A stretch of 64,000 nucleotides of DNA from Beijerinckiaceae bacterium (GTDB taxonomy: Bacteria > Pseudomonadota > Alphaproteobacteria > Rhizobiales > Beijerinckiaceae), in assembly GCA_947452455.1 (NCBI GenBank), contig CANGBX010000001.1, positions 124,001-188,000 of the forward strand, in the 5' to 3' direction. Shown in pieces: positions 50,759 through 59,584 of the stretch (positions are counted from its first letter, which is position 1; every line of letters begins with the position of its first letter). The notes beneath the pieces are model-generated. The model was not told the origin of the DNA. It searched no databases and was given only the letters and a program-made list of their open reading frames with translations. The position numbers and the translations under genes were made by a program.

Positions 50759-51673
50759 ATGACACATGTTCTTCGCTCCTCAGGCCATTTGGCCGCCGAC
50801 CGCCGCTATGATTATGCGCGCGGCGCTGCGGCCGAGGGCGATCATGCGGCCGCGAGTGACCTTTTGCAGCAGACACTCGAAATTGCGCCGACATGGGCGC
50901 CTGCCTGGTTTGCTCTGGGCGAGGCGCGCGAAGAATTGGGTGAGACAGGTGCCGCCGCCGAAGCCTTTGCGCAGGCGCTCGCGCATGATCCCGAGGATTC
51001 GCAAGGCGCGCGTTTGCGCTTGGCGCGTTTGGGAGCAGTTGATCAGCCCGCGCAGCCACCGCAAGCCTATGTGCGCGATCTCTTCGATCAATATGCAGCG
51101 CGGTTTGAAACGCATCTCGTCAAAGATTTGGCCTATCGCGCCCCCGCCGTTTTGCGTGAGGCCGTCTTGCGCGCGACCCCGGCGCGCCGCTTCGTGCATG
51201 CGCTTGATTTGGGATGTGGCACGGGACTGATGGCCAAAGAAATGGCCGATCTGTTTGATCAAATTGCGGGTGTTGATCTCGCCCCTGCCATGGCGGCCAA
51301 AGCGCGTGCGAGCGGATTATATGTGCAGGTCGAAGCCGGAGATTTGCTCGACTTCTTGAACACCCGCACGCCTGCCAGCGCTGATCTGGTTATTGCCGCA
51401 GATGTCTTTGTCTATTGCGGCAAGCTTGAAGACATTTTCGCTGCCGTGCGGCGTGTCGCCCAAGAGCAAGCTGTGTTTGCTTTCACTCTCCAGCGTGGGC
51501 AAGAGGGTGAATATCGATTGGGCGAAGATTTGCGCTATGCCCATTCGCCCGCCTATATCACGCGTTTGGCGGGCGCACATGGCTTTGCACTGGCCTCATG
51601 TGACGAAGTGTCTGTGCGCCAAGACCGCGGGCAGCCTGTGCCGGGCCTTTCCGTGGTGCTGCTTGCGCCTTAG
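50759..51673 (+). CDS. TPR-containing class I SAM methyltransferase
   Basis: A 304-aa protein with two or three TPR-like repeats at 15-90 (AAAEGDHAAASDLLQQTLEI, WFALGEAREELGETGAAAEAF) followed by a Rossmann methyltransferase domain. The SAM motif I is ALDLGCGTGLMAKEM near 145, followed by ADVFVYCGKLEDI. The substrate is unknown; TPR-methyltransferase fusions commonly act on quinones or proteins. I chose ATG 50759 over a TTG ten codons earlier. It is followed after nine bases by the helicase gene. Confidence 0.8.
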   Translation: MTHVLRSSGHLAADRRYDYARGAAAEGDHAAASDLLQQTLEIAPTWAPAWFALGEAREELGETGAAAEAFAQALAHDPEDSQGARLRLARLGAVDQPAQPPQAYVRDLFDQYAARFETHLVKDLAYRAPAVLREAVLRATPARRFVHALDLGCGTGLMAKEMADLFDQIAGVDLAPAMAAKARASGLYVQVEAGDLLDFLNTRTPASADLVIAADVFVYCGKLEDIFAAVRRVAQEQAVFAFTLQRGQEGEYRLGEDLRYAHSPAYITRLAGAHGFALASCDEVSVRQDRGQPVPGLSVVLLAP

Positions 51674-51682
51674 TTTGTACCC

Positions 51683-54262
51683 GTGCGCCAAAAAATAAAA
51701 ACATCTCTCTTGCCTGCCCGCTTTGCCGATTGGTTTCAAGCGCGCGGATGGCGCGTGCGCGATCATCAATTGGAATTGCTGCGCCACGCGCATGAGGGCC
51801 AAGATGTTTTGCTCATTGCCCCGACCGGTGCAGGCAAGACTTTGGCTGGCTTCCTGCCCTCGCTCATTGAATTGAGTGCACAAAAAAGCAATGCGCCCGA
51901 AGGGCCCGGCCTGCACACACTCTATATCTCGCCTCTGAAAGCGCTCGCTGTCGATGTGGCGCGCAATCTGGAAATCCCTGCGCAGGAAATGAAACTCAGT
52001 CTGCGCATCGAGACGCGCACGGGTGACACGTCAGCCTCCAAGCGTCAGCGCCAGCGGCGTGATCCGCCGCAAATCCTTCTCACCACACCGGAGCAATTGG
52101 CGCTGCTTCTTGCGAGCCCCGATTCCCTGACTTTGTTTTCTTCCCTGCGCCGCGTCGTGCTGGATGAATTGCATGCTTTGGTGACCTCCAAGCGCGGTGA
52201 TTTGCTGGCGCTTGGTCTGGCGCATTTGCGCACGCTCGCACCTGCCATGCGTGTGACGGGGCTTTCGGCCACGGTGCGCGAGCCGGATGAATTGCGTCGC
52301 TGGATTGTCGGCTCGCCTGCCAAATCAGGCTTGGTGATTGCGCCGCCTGGCGCTGCTGCTGATCTCTCCATGCTGGATACACGCGAGCGTCTGCCATGGT
52401 CAGGCCATGGCGGCACGCATGCGGTGCGCGAGGTCTATGAGCGCATCAAAGGGGCTTCAACGACACTCATATTCGTCAATACACGCGCGCAGGCAGAAGC
52501 TATTTTCCAGCAGCTCTGGCGTATCAATGACGACAATCTGTCGATTGCTTTGCATCACGGTTCGCTTGATGCAAGCCAGCGCCGCCGTGTCGAAGAAGCC
52601 ATGGCGCAGGGCAAATTGCGCGCTGTGGTGTGCACCTCGACACTCGATCTCGGTATTGATTGGGGCGCGGTTGATCTCGTCATCAATATGGGTGCGCCCA
52701 AGGGTGCCAGCCGTTTGGCGCAGCGCATTGGCCGCGCCAATCATCGCTTGGATGAACCCTCGCGAGCCTTGCTCGTGCCCTCCAATCGTTTTGAAGTGCT
52801 CGAATGTGTCGCAGCAATTGAAGCCGCGCGTGAAGGCGCGCAGGACACCCCGCCGGCCCGCTCGGGTGCGCTGGATGTTTTGTGCCAGCATATTCTGGGT
52901 ATGGCTTGTGCAGCGCCATTCGATGCAGAAAAACTCTTTGATGAAGTGCGCTCTGCTGCGCCCTATGCTGATCTCGCGCGCGCCACATTTGATGCGGCGC
53001 TCGGATTTGTGGCCACTGGCGGCTATGCGCTCAAGACTTATGATCGCTTTGCCAAGATCAAGCGCAATAAGGATGGACTCTGGCGTGTTGCCAATGGCAA
53101 TGTGGCGCAAAGCTACCGGATGAATGTCGGTACAATTGTCGAATCCGAAGTGCTGAAAGTGCGCCTTGTGCATGGCCGCCCTTCAGCGCCGCGCGGTGGA
53201 GCAACGCAAACGCGTTTCGGCACGCTTTACGCGCCGACCAAATTAGCCTCAGGCAAGAGCGGCCCCTCTGCTTACACGGGGCCCTTGCGGCGCGGCGGGC
53301 GCGTGCTCGGCGAGATTGAAGAATATTTTCTTGAAACGCTCGCGCCCGGCGACACTTTCCTGTTCGGGGGCGAGATTCTCGCGCTCCAAGGCATTGTTGA
53401 AAATGAGGCGCTGGTCAGTCGTGCGCGCTCGGATGAACCGAAAGTGCCTTCTTATGCCGGCGGAAAATTTCCGCTCTCTACTTATCTGGCAGATCGTGTG
53501 CGCTATATTCTTGCCCATCGTGGGGCGTGGAAAAACTTGCCCGAACAAGTGCAGGATTGGCTGAATTTGCAGCGCGCGCGTTCACGCTTGCCGCGCGCCG
53601 GTGATCTTCTGGTTGAAACATTTCCGCGTGCTGGACGGCATTATCTTGTCGCCTATCCATTCGAGGGGCGTCTCGCGCACCAGACGCTTGGCATGTTGTT
53701 GACGCGGCGCATGGAGCGAATGGGGCTCAAGCCGCAGGGGTTTGTCGCCAGTGAATATGCATTGGCTGTGTGGAGCCTGTCCGATATTGGCACGCGCATA
53801 GAAAAAAATCTGGTGAGCCTTCAAGAGCTCTTCGCACAAGATATGCTGGGCGATGATCTCGAAGAATGGTTGCAGGAATCAGCTTTGATGAAGCGCACCT
53901 TCCGGCAATGCGCCGTTATTTCGGGTCTGATTGAGCGGCGTTTTCCGGGCAAGCAAAAGAGCGGCAAGCAAGTCACAATCTCGACCGATCTTGTCTATGA
54001 CGTGCTGCGCCGTCATGAGCCGGATCATATTCTGCTGCAGGCTGCGCGTGATGATGCGGCCACAGGTCTGCTTGATCTGGCACGCCTTGCCGACATGCTG
54101 GCGCGTGTGCAGGGCCATATCATCCACAAGGATTTGGAGCGCGTTTCGCCGCTGGCTGTGCCGATCTTGCTGGAAATCGGGCGCGAGCCCGTGTACGGGC
54201 AAGCACAGGACGAGATTTTGGCGGAAGCAGCCGCCATGCTGGTTGAGGAAGCAGGCGCGTGA
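51683..54262 (+). CDS. Ligase-associated DEXH-box helicase (Lhr-Core type)
   Basis: An 859-aa superfamily 2 helicase. Motif I is PTGAGKTLAGFLPSL (near 50), the DEXH motif is VVLDELHAL (near 163) and motif III is GLSATVREPDEL. The C-terminal helicase half has TSTLDLGIDWGAVDLVINMG and RLAQRIGRANHR. The length corresponds to the Lhr core without the long C-terminal extension of full Lhr. It works with the ligase, exonuclease and PdeM in DNA repair. The start is GTG; the stop overlaps pdeM (GTGA). Confidence 0.92.
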   Translation: MRQKIKTSLLPARFADWFQARGWRVRDHQLELLRHAHEGQDVLLIAPTGAGKTLAGFLPSLIELSAQKSNAPEGPGLHTLYISPLKALAVDVARNLEIPAQEMKLSLRIETRTGDTSASKRQRQRRDPPQILLTTPEQLALLLASPDSLTLFSSLRRVVLDELHALVTSKRGDLLALGLAHLRTLAPAMRVTGLSATVREPDELRRWIVGSPAKSGLVIAPPGAAADLSMLDTRERLPWSGHGGTHAVREVYERIKGASTTLIFVNTRAQAEAIFQQLWRINDDNLSIALHHGSLDASQRRRVEEAMAQGKLRAVVCTSTLDLGIDWGAVDLVINMGAPKGASRLAQRIGRANHRLDEPSRALLVPSNRFEVLECVAAIEAAREGAQDTPPARSGALDVLCQHILGMACAAPFDAEKLFDEVRSAAPYADLARATFDAALGFVATGGYALKTYDRFAKIKRNKDGLWRVANGNVAQSYRMNVGTIVESEVLKVRLVHGRPSAPRGGATQTRFGTLYAPTKLASGKSGPSAYTGPLRRGGRVLGEIEEYFLETLAPGDTFLFGGEILALQGIVENEALVSRARSDEPKVPSYAGGKFPLSTYLADRVRYILAHRGAWKNLPEQVQDWLNLQRARSRLPRAGDLLVETFPRAGRHYLVAYPFEGRLAHQTLGMLLTRRMERMGLKPQGFVASEYALAVWSLSDIGTRIEKNLVSLQELFAQDMLGDDLEEWLQESALMKRTFRQCAVISGLIERRFPGKQKSGKQVTISTDLVYDVLRRHEPDHILLQAARDDAATGLLDLARLADMLARVQGHIIHKDLERVSPLAVPILLEIGREPVYGQAQDEILAEAAAMLVEEAGA

Positions 54263-54951
54263 TCATCGGCAATGGGCAGGAGATTTTGATCGCAGGCGAG
54301 ACCTGTGTCGCTGATCCGTCGGGCGCGCTTTGGCATATCGCCACGCGCAGTATCATCGTGTCCGACTTGCATCTGGAAAAAGGCTCAAGCTTTGCGCGCC
54401 GCGGCATGTTGCTGCCGCCTTATGATACGGTGGCAACCTTGATGCATTTGCGCCGTGTGCTGGATCATTACAATCCCCAGCGTGTGATTGCTTTGGGCGA
54501 TTCTTTTCATGATGCACAAGCAGCAGAACGGCTCGCCGATGCGGAGCGCAAAAAAATTGTCGACATGCAGCAAGACCGCACATGGGTCTGGATTTCCGGC
54601 AATCATGATCCCGCACCGCCTCACGGCCTTGCAGGTGAAATGATGGATGAGTTGCGTATTGGCGCGCTCATCTTGCGTCACGAGCCGCAATCAGGTGCAG
54701 CGGAAGGTGAAGTGGCGGGTCATCTTCATCCCGTGGCGCGCGTTGTCACCAAGCGCGGCAGTTTGCGTCGGCGTTGTTTTGTCAGCGATGGTGCACGCTG
54801 CATTTTACCAGCCTTCGGGGCTTATGCGGGCGGGCTCAATTTGCGTGATCGGGCTTTTGCGCTGCTCTTTCCAGATCGCACGCCTCAAGCTCATGTGCTC
54901 GGCCGCGACCGCATTTATTCGGTCGCGCTTGAACAATGTTATGCGGATTAG
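54259..54951 (+). CDS. pdeM: Ligase-associated DNA damage response endonuclease PdeM
   Basis: A 230-aa calcineurin-like phosphoesterase with the metal motifs DLHLEKGSSFARRG (near 36), ALGDSFHD (near 77), SGNHDP (near 115) and AGHLHPV (near 155). It is the nuclease member of the ligase-associated repair set. GTG start, four-base overlap with the helicase gene. Its end overlaps the convergent DUF3429 gene by four bases. Confidence 0.92.
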   Translation: MIIGNGQEILIAGETCVADPSGALWHIATRSIIVSDLHLEKGSSFARRGMLLPPYDTVATLMHLRRVLDHYNPQRVIALGDSFHDAQAAERLADAERKKIVDMQQDRTWVWISGNHDPAPPHGLAGEMMDELRIGALILRHEPQSGAAEGEVAGHLHPVARVVTKRGSLRRRCFVSDGARCILPAFGAYAGGLNLRDRAFALLFPDRTPQAHVLGRDRIYSVALEQCYAD

Positions 54952-55436
54952 GCGAGCCCTGAGAAATCGGCCTGTGTGAACCACAGGATCGCCATCGAGG
55001 CGATGACGGCGATGGTCAGGCCGAGGCGCAATTGCGCAAACCAGCGCGGCGCGCGTTCTGTTTGCACGAGATAAAAATCCCAAACGCCTTGCAAGATGAA
55101 AGCGACGCCAAGAATGCCGAGCGAGAAGGCGAGATTTTGCACATTGATGAAAGCCGCCGCCCAGCCCACCAAGGAGGGCAGAGTGGAAATGCTGAAAGAA
55201 AGCCCGCGTTGCATCGGATCTTTCTCGCTCATTGCAAGACCCCAGCCAATGCCGCCCAGAAAAGACAGGATCGAAGCAGCATAGAAGACATAAGCGAGGA
55301 TCAGTCGGTCGGCGAGCAATTCATCGCTCACGCGGCCTTGCCAGAGAGCAAGTCCGAAAAAGGGAATGAGTCCGGCTGCGCCCAGTAGGAGCGCGGAAAC
55401 CGGCATTGCTTTTTGCGATGTTTCGTTCTGCGTCAT
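54948..55436 (-). CDS. DUF3429 membrane protein
   Basis: A 162-aa protein with five predicted helices. The segments LLGAAGLIPFFGLALW, AYVFYAASILSFLGGIGWGLA and WAAAFINVQNLAFSLGILGVAFILQGVWD match DUF3429, an inner-membrane family of unknown function. Its ATG overlaps the stop of the PodJ-like gene by four bases, so it is the second gene of that transcript. Confidence 0.85.
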   Translation of the reverse strand: MTQNETSQKAMPVSALLLGAAGLIPFFGLALWQGRVSDELLADRLILAYVFYAASILSFLGGIGWGLAMSEKDPMQRGLSFSISTLPSLVGWAAAFINVQNLAFSLGILGVAFILQGVWDFYLVQTERAPRWFAQLRLGLTIAVIASMAILWFTQADFSGLA

Positions 55437-58400
55437 TGCAACAAGGTCACGCGCTCGCCGCCTTTGTTGCGCGGTTCTGCGGCGGGCGGATTGGTGCTGA
55501 CCAAATTTTCAACAGGCACAGGCTCGTTGATCGCCGGGTCCGGCGTGGCTTGCGCAAAATTGTCGGTCGCTTTGCGTGCTTCGCCCAATTGGCGCGGTTG
55601 CAGGCGCTGGGCAATTTCATCGCGCTTCAATTCGGCATCCGCATCGCCTTGCTTGCCGGCAAGCGAGAACCACTTATAGGCTTCGATCAGATTATTTTCG
55701 ACACCAAGACCGCGTGTGTGCAGGACTGCCAGATTATATTGGCTGTCGCGCAGGCCGTGTTCTGCCGCTTTGCGGAAGAGGCGACTAGCGCCGGCATAAT
55801 CAGGCTTGCCGTCGAGACCATCGGCCAGCAAGACACCGAGATTATGCATGGCGCGCACATGGCCTGCTTCTGCTGCGCGGCCATACCAGAGCGCAGCCTC
55901 TTTGCTGTCAGCTGTTACGCTGATGCCTTTTTCGAATAAAGTGCCGAGGCGATATTGCGCGGGCGCATAATTTTGTTCGGCTGATTTACGAAACCAGTCG
56001 AGCGCTTGGCTTGCATCGCGCGGCATATTGCGCCCTTCGAGCGCGCGTGTGCCCATTTCATGCTGGGCGGCCGCTTGGCCATTTTGTGCGAGCTCAAGCA
56101 GCAGCTCTTCGGTGGAACGGCTGCGGGTGGATGTCGCCCGCATGAAATCGGGTGATGATGTTGCTGCATCAGCCACAAGCGCGCGTGTACCCATGGGGGC
56201 AGTAGGCATTTCTATGGCTGCTTGTGCAGCAGCGCGGGGCCGCTTGGGCCCTTGGGCAAATTGCCAGCCCGCCAGAATAAGAGCCAAAGCGGTGCAGCCG
56301 TAAACCGTCTTGCGGATTGTGTCTGCCACGCGCTCACTGCTGTTTTCTTGCAGCGATTCCGCGGCAGCACGCGCACGTGCGCGCGCCAGTGTGGCTTCAT
56401 CATCATGGCGCACGGGCGGGGGCGGAGAGCCGCTGATCTGCGTCGCGCGTCGGGCTGCTGCAATGAAACTCGCCTTGGCGGCGCGTGGCTCTTCAATGTC
56501 CATGGCGAGCTCTTGGCGCTCGGCAGATGGTGAAGGCGCGTCACGCGTCAATGCGGGCGGTGTAAAGCCTGTGCCGGGTTCAATCAGAACCTCGGGTGCT
56601 TTTTGTGTGAGCGGTGGCAAAGCCACTGGTTCTGGCGCGGGTGTGTGTTCAAGATCAGCGACGGGCTCGGCTATGGGCGCAGACGCCTCAGTAGCTTCAG
56701 CTCCATCCTTCGGCGGTGGTTCATCATGATCTGGCGCATCTGGCTCGCGCTTCCGCAGGCTGCCGACGTCGCTTTCCAGCATCGCCAGACGGTCCACAAT
56801 TTTTTCAAGCGTCTCATGCACTGCATTCAATGTTGCATCTGTGCGCTCTTCGCGAACAATCTGCGTCTCATTGATTTGAGGGGCGGCTTGGCGCGTATTG
56901 GCGATTTGCGCGACGACATCGCTGATGCTGCGCTCGATCGTATCAATCGCATCAACCGAGCCGCCATTGCGCTCCAAGCGCTCAGAAATGCGCGACAACT
57001 GGTTTTCAATCGCATTCATGGCGCGTGGATCAGGCGCACCCGCACCTGTCACACGCTCCACTTTGGCGCTAAGCTGGGCGACGAGGTCTTCCAGACGCGT
57101 TGATGTGGGGTGCGCCAAAGCCTCACCCAATTCACCGACACGGGCAAGAATGGCGGAAGCCTGTTCATCGGTCATCGCGCTTTTGGCGAGGTCCAATCGA
57201 TCCAGAAACTCGCGATGCAAGGTTTCGAATTTTTGCAAGAAGGGAGGCGTGTCGAGCTTTTCGGCAATCTGCGAGACGCGCTGTTCAATCGTCTCCAAGC
57301 GCTGCAAATGGTCACTGGTACCGCGCATGCCGGCATTTGCCGCGAGGCGCTCGATGGAGAAGCGAATTTCCGACAGGCTCTCGGTGAGCGCGGAATTGGT
57401 CGGCGCAGTGCGGCTGGCGAGATCTTGCAGTTTTTCTTCCAAGGCCGCGAGGGCGGGATTACGCTCCATGCGCTCAATCGATTGGCGCAGTTGCGTCAAG
57501 GTCTCGATGACATGCTGCGGGAAGTGATCGCTCTTTTGTGCGAGATCCGCCATACGCTTTTGAATGCTGGCGAAAACCGGATGTTCGGCCAAAGCATCAA
57601 TGGAGCGGCGCATATCGGTCAGCACATGTTCCACAACCGGGGGCACATCACCCTGATTGCGGAGCGCCTCTTCGACCCGCTTTTCCAAAGCACGCAAAGC
57701 GGGGCTGGAATCAAGCCGCTCAATCGAGCGGCGCATGCCGTCTACCAGTTCAATCAGGCGGTCAGCGATTTCGCGCGGGACAGTTGCCAAGTCCTCAACG
57801 CGCGCGGTGAGTGTGCGGATCTGCTGTTCAAGCTGATCCTGCTTGGCCATGCGGCCTGAAATTTCCGACAGGCTGCGCGCCAAAGCTTCGACTTGCTGGC
57901 GCAGCAGCGTGAATGCCATGGCATCGACACCGCTTTCAGCCATATGGTCGAGGCGCTGGCTGAGCACATCAATCTCATCACGCAAGGCGCGCGCCATTTG
58001 GGCTGGCGCATGATTGATGGCGCTTTGCATTTCCGCGAGCAGAGCGACAATGGGTGACAGTGCTGCTTCACTCACGCCTGCGGCGCGGGTTTCATCAATC
58101 TTGCCGACCAAATCTTTCAGGGCAGGTGTGATGCTCTTGCTCGCCATCGTCTCGACATTGCGGGCAAGCTCGCTCACCTGTCGACGCAAAGTCACCACTT
58201 CTTGAGAAGGGCTGGCGCGGCGTGCGGGCTCTGGTGCTTCATCACGCAGGCGGGCTGCAATACGCGCCAATTGACCATCGATTTGCGAAGAACCTGTCGT
58301 ACGGCGTGTTTGTGTGGGCGCATTCTTTTTCGGAATGGCGCGTGCGATCAGCAGCTCTTCAATTTCAGCAATGCGGCGCGCCACATCTTGCGTGGCGTCA

Positions 58401-58717
58401 TCTTCTTCGCCATCGAGGCGGCGTGTCGCAGCATCCAGAATATCGAAACGCGTGGTGCGTGGGCGTGGTGTCACATCTTCACGACGACGACGCGGCTCAA
58501 CCTTGCGGGTGGCGTCTGCCAATCTTTCGCTGATGCTCTCAATTTTTTCGTCATCGGTGAGATCATCGATCTCTATGCCGAGTTCACGTGCTTTGGCCTG
58601 AAAGGCTGCGTCCAGCCAATCGCCCAGGCTCAAGCCCGCGCGGCGAGCCGCTGCACGCGCGGCTTCGCGCGCGTCAGGAGCGCCGTGAATTGCATGCCAG
58701 GACACTGACTTCGTCAT
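55433..58717 (-). CDS. PodJ-like polar localisation protein with Sel1 repeats
   Basis: A 1094-aa protein. The N-terminal MTKSVSWHAIHGAPDAREAARAAARRAGLSLGDWLD region resembles the start of alphaproteobacterial localisation factors. Residues from about 200 to 680 are long heptad-rich coiled coils, followed by a Pro/Ala-rich linker, one transmembrane helix near 830 (GCTALALILAGWQFA) and a C-terminal periplasmic block of three or four Sel1 repeats (ALDWFRKSAEQNYAPAQYRLG type). In Caulobacter, PodJ recruits polar machinery and has this layout. I start at ATG 58717. A divergent MerR gene lies upstream. Confidence 0.8.
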   Translation of the reverse strand: MTKSVSWHAIHGAPDAREAARAAARRAGLSLGDWLDAAFQAKARELGIEIDDLTDDEKIESISERLADATRKVEPRRRREDVTPRPRTTRFDILDAATRRLDGEEDDATQDVARRIAEIEELLIARAIPKKNAPTQTRRTTGSSQIDGQLARIAARLRDEAPEPARRASPSQEVVTLRRQVSELARNVETMASKSITPALKDLVGKIDETRAAGVSEAALSPIVALLAEMQSAINHAPAQMARALRDEIDVLSQRLDHMAESGVDAMAFTLLRQQVEALARSLSEISGRMAKQDQLEQQIRTLTARVEDLATVPREIADRLIELVDGMRRSIERLDSSPALRALEKRVEEALRNQGDVPPVVEHVLTDMRRSIDALAEHPVFASIQKRMADLAQKSDHFPQHVIETLTQLRQSIERMERNPALAALEEKLQDLASRTAPTNSALTESLSEIRFSIERLAANAGMRGTSDHLQRLETIEQRVSQIAEKLDTPPFLQKFETLHREFLDRLDLAKSAMTDEQASAILARVGELGEALAHPTSTRLEDLVAQLSAKVERVTGAGAPDPRAMNAIENQLSRISERLERNGGSVDAIDTIERSISDVVAQIANTRQAAPQINETQIVREERTDATLNAVHETLEKIVDRLAMLESDVGSLRKREPDAPDHDEPPPKDGAEATEASAPIAEPVADLEHTPAPEPVALPPLTQKAPEVLIEPGTGFTPPALTRDAPSPSAERQELAMDIEEPRAAKASFIAAARRATQISGSPPPPVRHDDEATLARARARAAAESLQENSSERVADTIRKTVYGCTALALILAGWQFAQGPKRPRAAAQAAIEMPTAPMGTRALVADAATSSPDFMRATSTRSRSTEELLLELAQNGQAAAQHEMGTRALEGRNMPRDASQALDWFRKSAEQNYAPAQYRLGTLFEKGISVTADSKEAALWYGRAAEAGHVRAMHNLGVLLADGLDGKPDYAGASRLFRKAAEHGLRDSQYNLAVLHTRGLGVENNLIEAYKWFSLAGKQGDADAELKRDEIAQRLQPRQLGEARKATDNFAQATPDPAINEPVPVENLVSTNPPAAEPRNKGGERVTLLQ

Positions 58718-58972
58718 CCAACCGATCTCGCCGCGGCCCAAGCCAATGAATCGCTACCTGGGGCCCAGCCCGACCTTCGCCAATCAGGGTAAACACGGCG
58801 TTAACCATGACCTCTTTTGGCACAGGCCCGCTAGCAAACGGCGGTTGTGCTGCCCGAAGGTTACAATCTCCGATTGCAAAATGTCGCGACTCAGGGTTAA
58901 TCTCAATCGTTGCAATAAATGTATCACTTCCCGTAATGGTTGTGGTCCTGATTTTGAGAAAAGAGGTTGCCA
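58718..58972. promoter_or_regulatory. Divergent region between the PodJ-like and MerR genes
   Basis: The gap carries TAAA-N7-TTAACC at 58790-58806, one mismatch from the CtrA consensus TTAA-N7-TTAA, and a GACTC (GANTC) methylation site at 58888-58892. Both are the types of element that control podJ in Caulobacter. AGAGG lies before the MerR ATG. No open frame. Confidence 0.45.
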
Positions 58973-59443
58973 ATGCTGACCGAGGACAGCCGCCGTTCCG
59001 CGCTCCTAGCCCCTAAGAGCCGGCCTTTTGGCGTAGAACGCCCCGTGTCTGAGAGTGATTTCATGTCGATAGGCGACGTTTCGCGTCTCTATGGGCTGAG
59101 TTTAAGGGCTCTGCGTTTCTATGAGGAAAGGGGCCTTTTGCTGCCCCTGCGGCGCGGTGTGACCCGTCTGTATGATGGTAAGACCCGCGCCCGTCTTGAG
59201 TTGATTTTGAAGGGAAAACAGCTTGGATTCACGCTGACGGAGATCCGCCGGATGATCCAAGAAACAGAGGATAACTCTGCGTCACCGGAGCTGGCTTTGG
59301 CGCCAGGCCAGGTTCTTGACCAAATTGCGCTGCTTGAGCGCCAGCGTCGCGACCTGGATGTGGCCATTGCGGAGCTGCACGCGACTCACGCCAAAATGCA
59401 GGGGGCTCAGTCGGCCACCCCGCAGGCCGCCGCCGTCGCCTGA
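58973..59443 (+). CDS. MerR family transcriptional regulator
   Basis: A 156-aa regulator with a 30-residue leader, then the MerR winged helix (SIGDVSRLYGLSLRALRFYEERGLL from about 32, then a TRLYDGKTRARLELI segment) and a dimerisation coiled coil to about 140. There are no effector-binding cysteines, so it is not a metal or redox sensor of the classic kind. It lies upstream of a beta-oxidation operon on the same strand and is separated from it by a terminator and an inverted repeat. Regulators of this type control acyl-CoA catabolism in proteobacteria. ATG 58973 follows AGAGG. Confidence 0.87.
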   Translation: MLTEDSRRSALLAPKSRPFGVERPVSESDFMSIGDVSRLYGLSLRALRFYEERGLLLPLRRGVTRLYDGKTRARLELILKGKQLGFTLTEIRRMIQETEDNSASPELALAPGQVLDQIALLERQRRDLDVAIAELHATHAKMQGAQSATPQAAAVA

Positions 59444-59467
59444 TTGCCTTACAGGTAAACTAAGAAG

Positions 59468-59494
59468 AGCCCGTCGCAATGCGGCGGGCTTTTT
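59468..59494 (+). terminator. Intrinsic terminator after the MerR gene
   Basis: A ten-base-pair stem with one G-T pair (AGCCCGTCGC with GCGGCGGGCT) and the loop AAT are followed by TTTTATTT. Confidence 0.88.
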
Positions 59495-59508
59495 ATTTGT
59501 TTCGAGGC

Positions 59509-59547
59509 TTGAAACATCCACGCATTTAGTTTATATCTAAACTAAAT
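59509..59547 (+). promoter_or_regulatory. Candidate promoter and MerR operator of the beta-oxidation operon
   Basis: A perfect ten-base-pair inverted repeat spans 59524-59547: ATTTAGTTTA and its complement, four bases apart. TTGAAA at 59509 and TATATC at 59532 are 17 bases apart and could be the -35 and -10 boxes, so the dyad would cover the spacer and the -10. A matching half site TAAACTAA occurs at 59456. I infer that the upstream MerR protein binds here. Confidence 0.55.
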
Positions 59548-59584
59548 AGATACAGGGTGCGAAACATCTTCAAGGGAGACGGCC

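Noticed and set aside
58742..58972. A small gene between the PodJ-like and MerR genes
   Set aside because: Short open frames there lack ribosome sites and overlap probable control elements.
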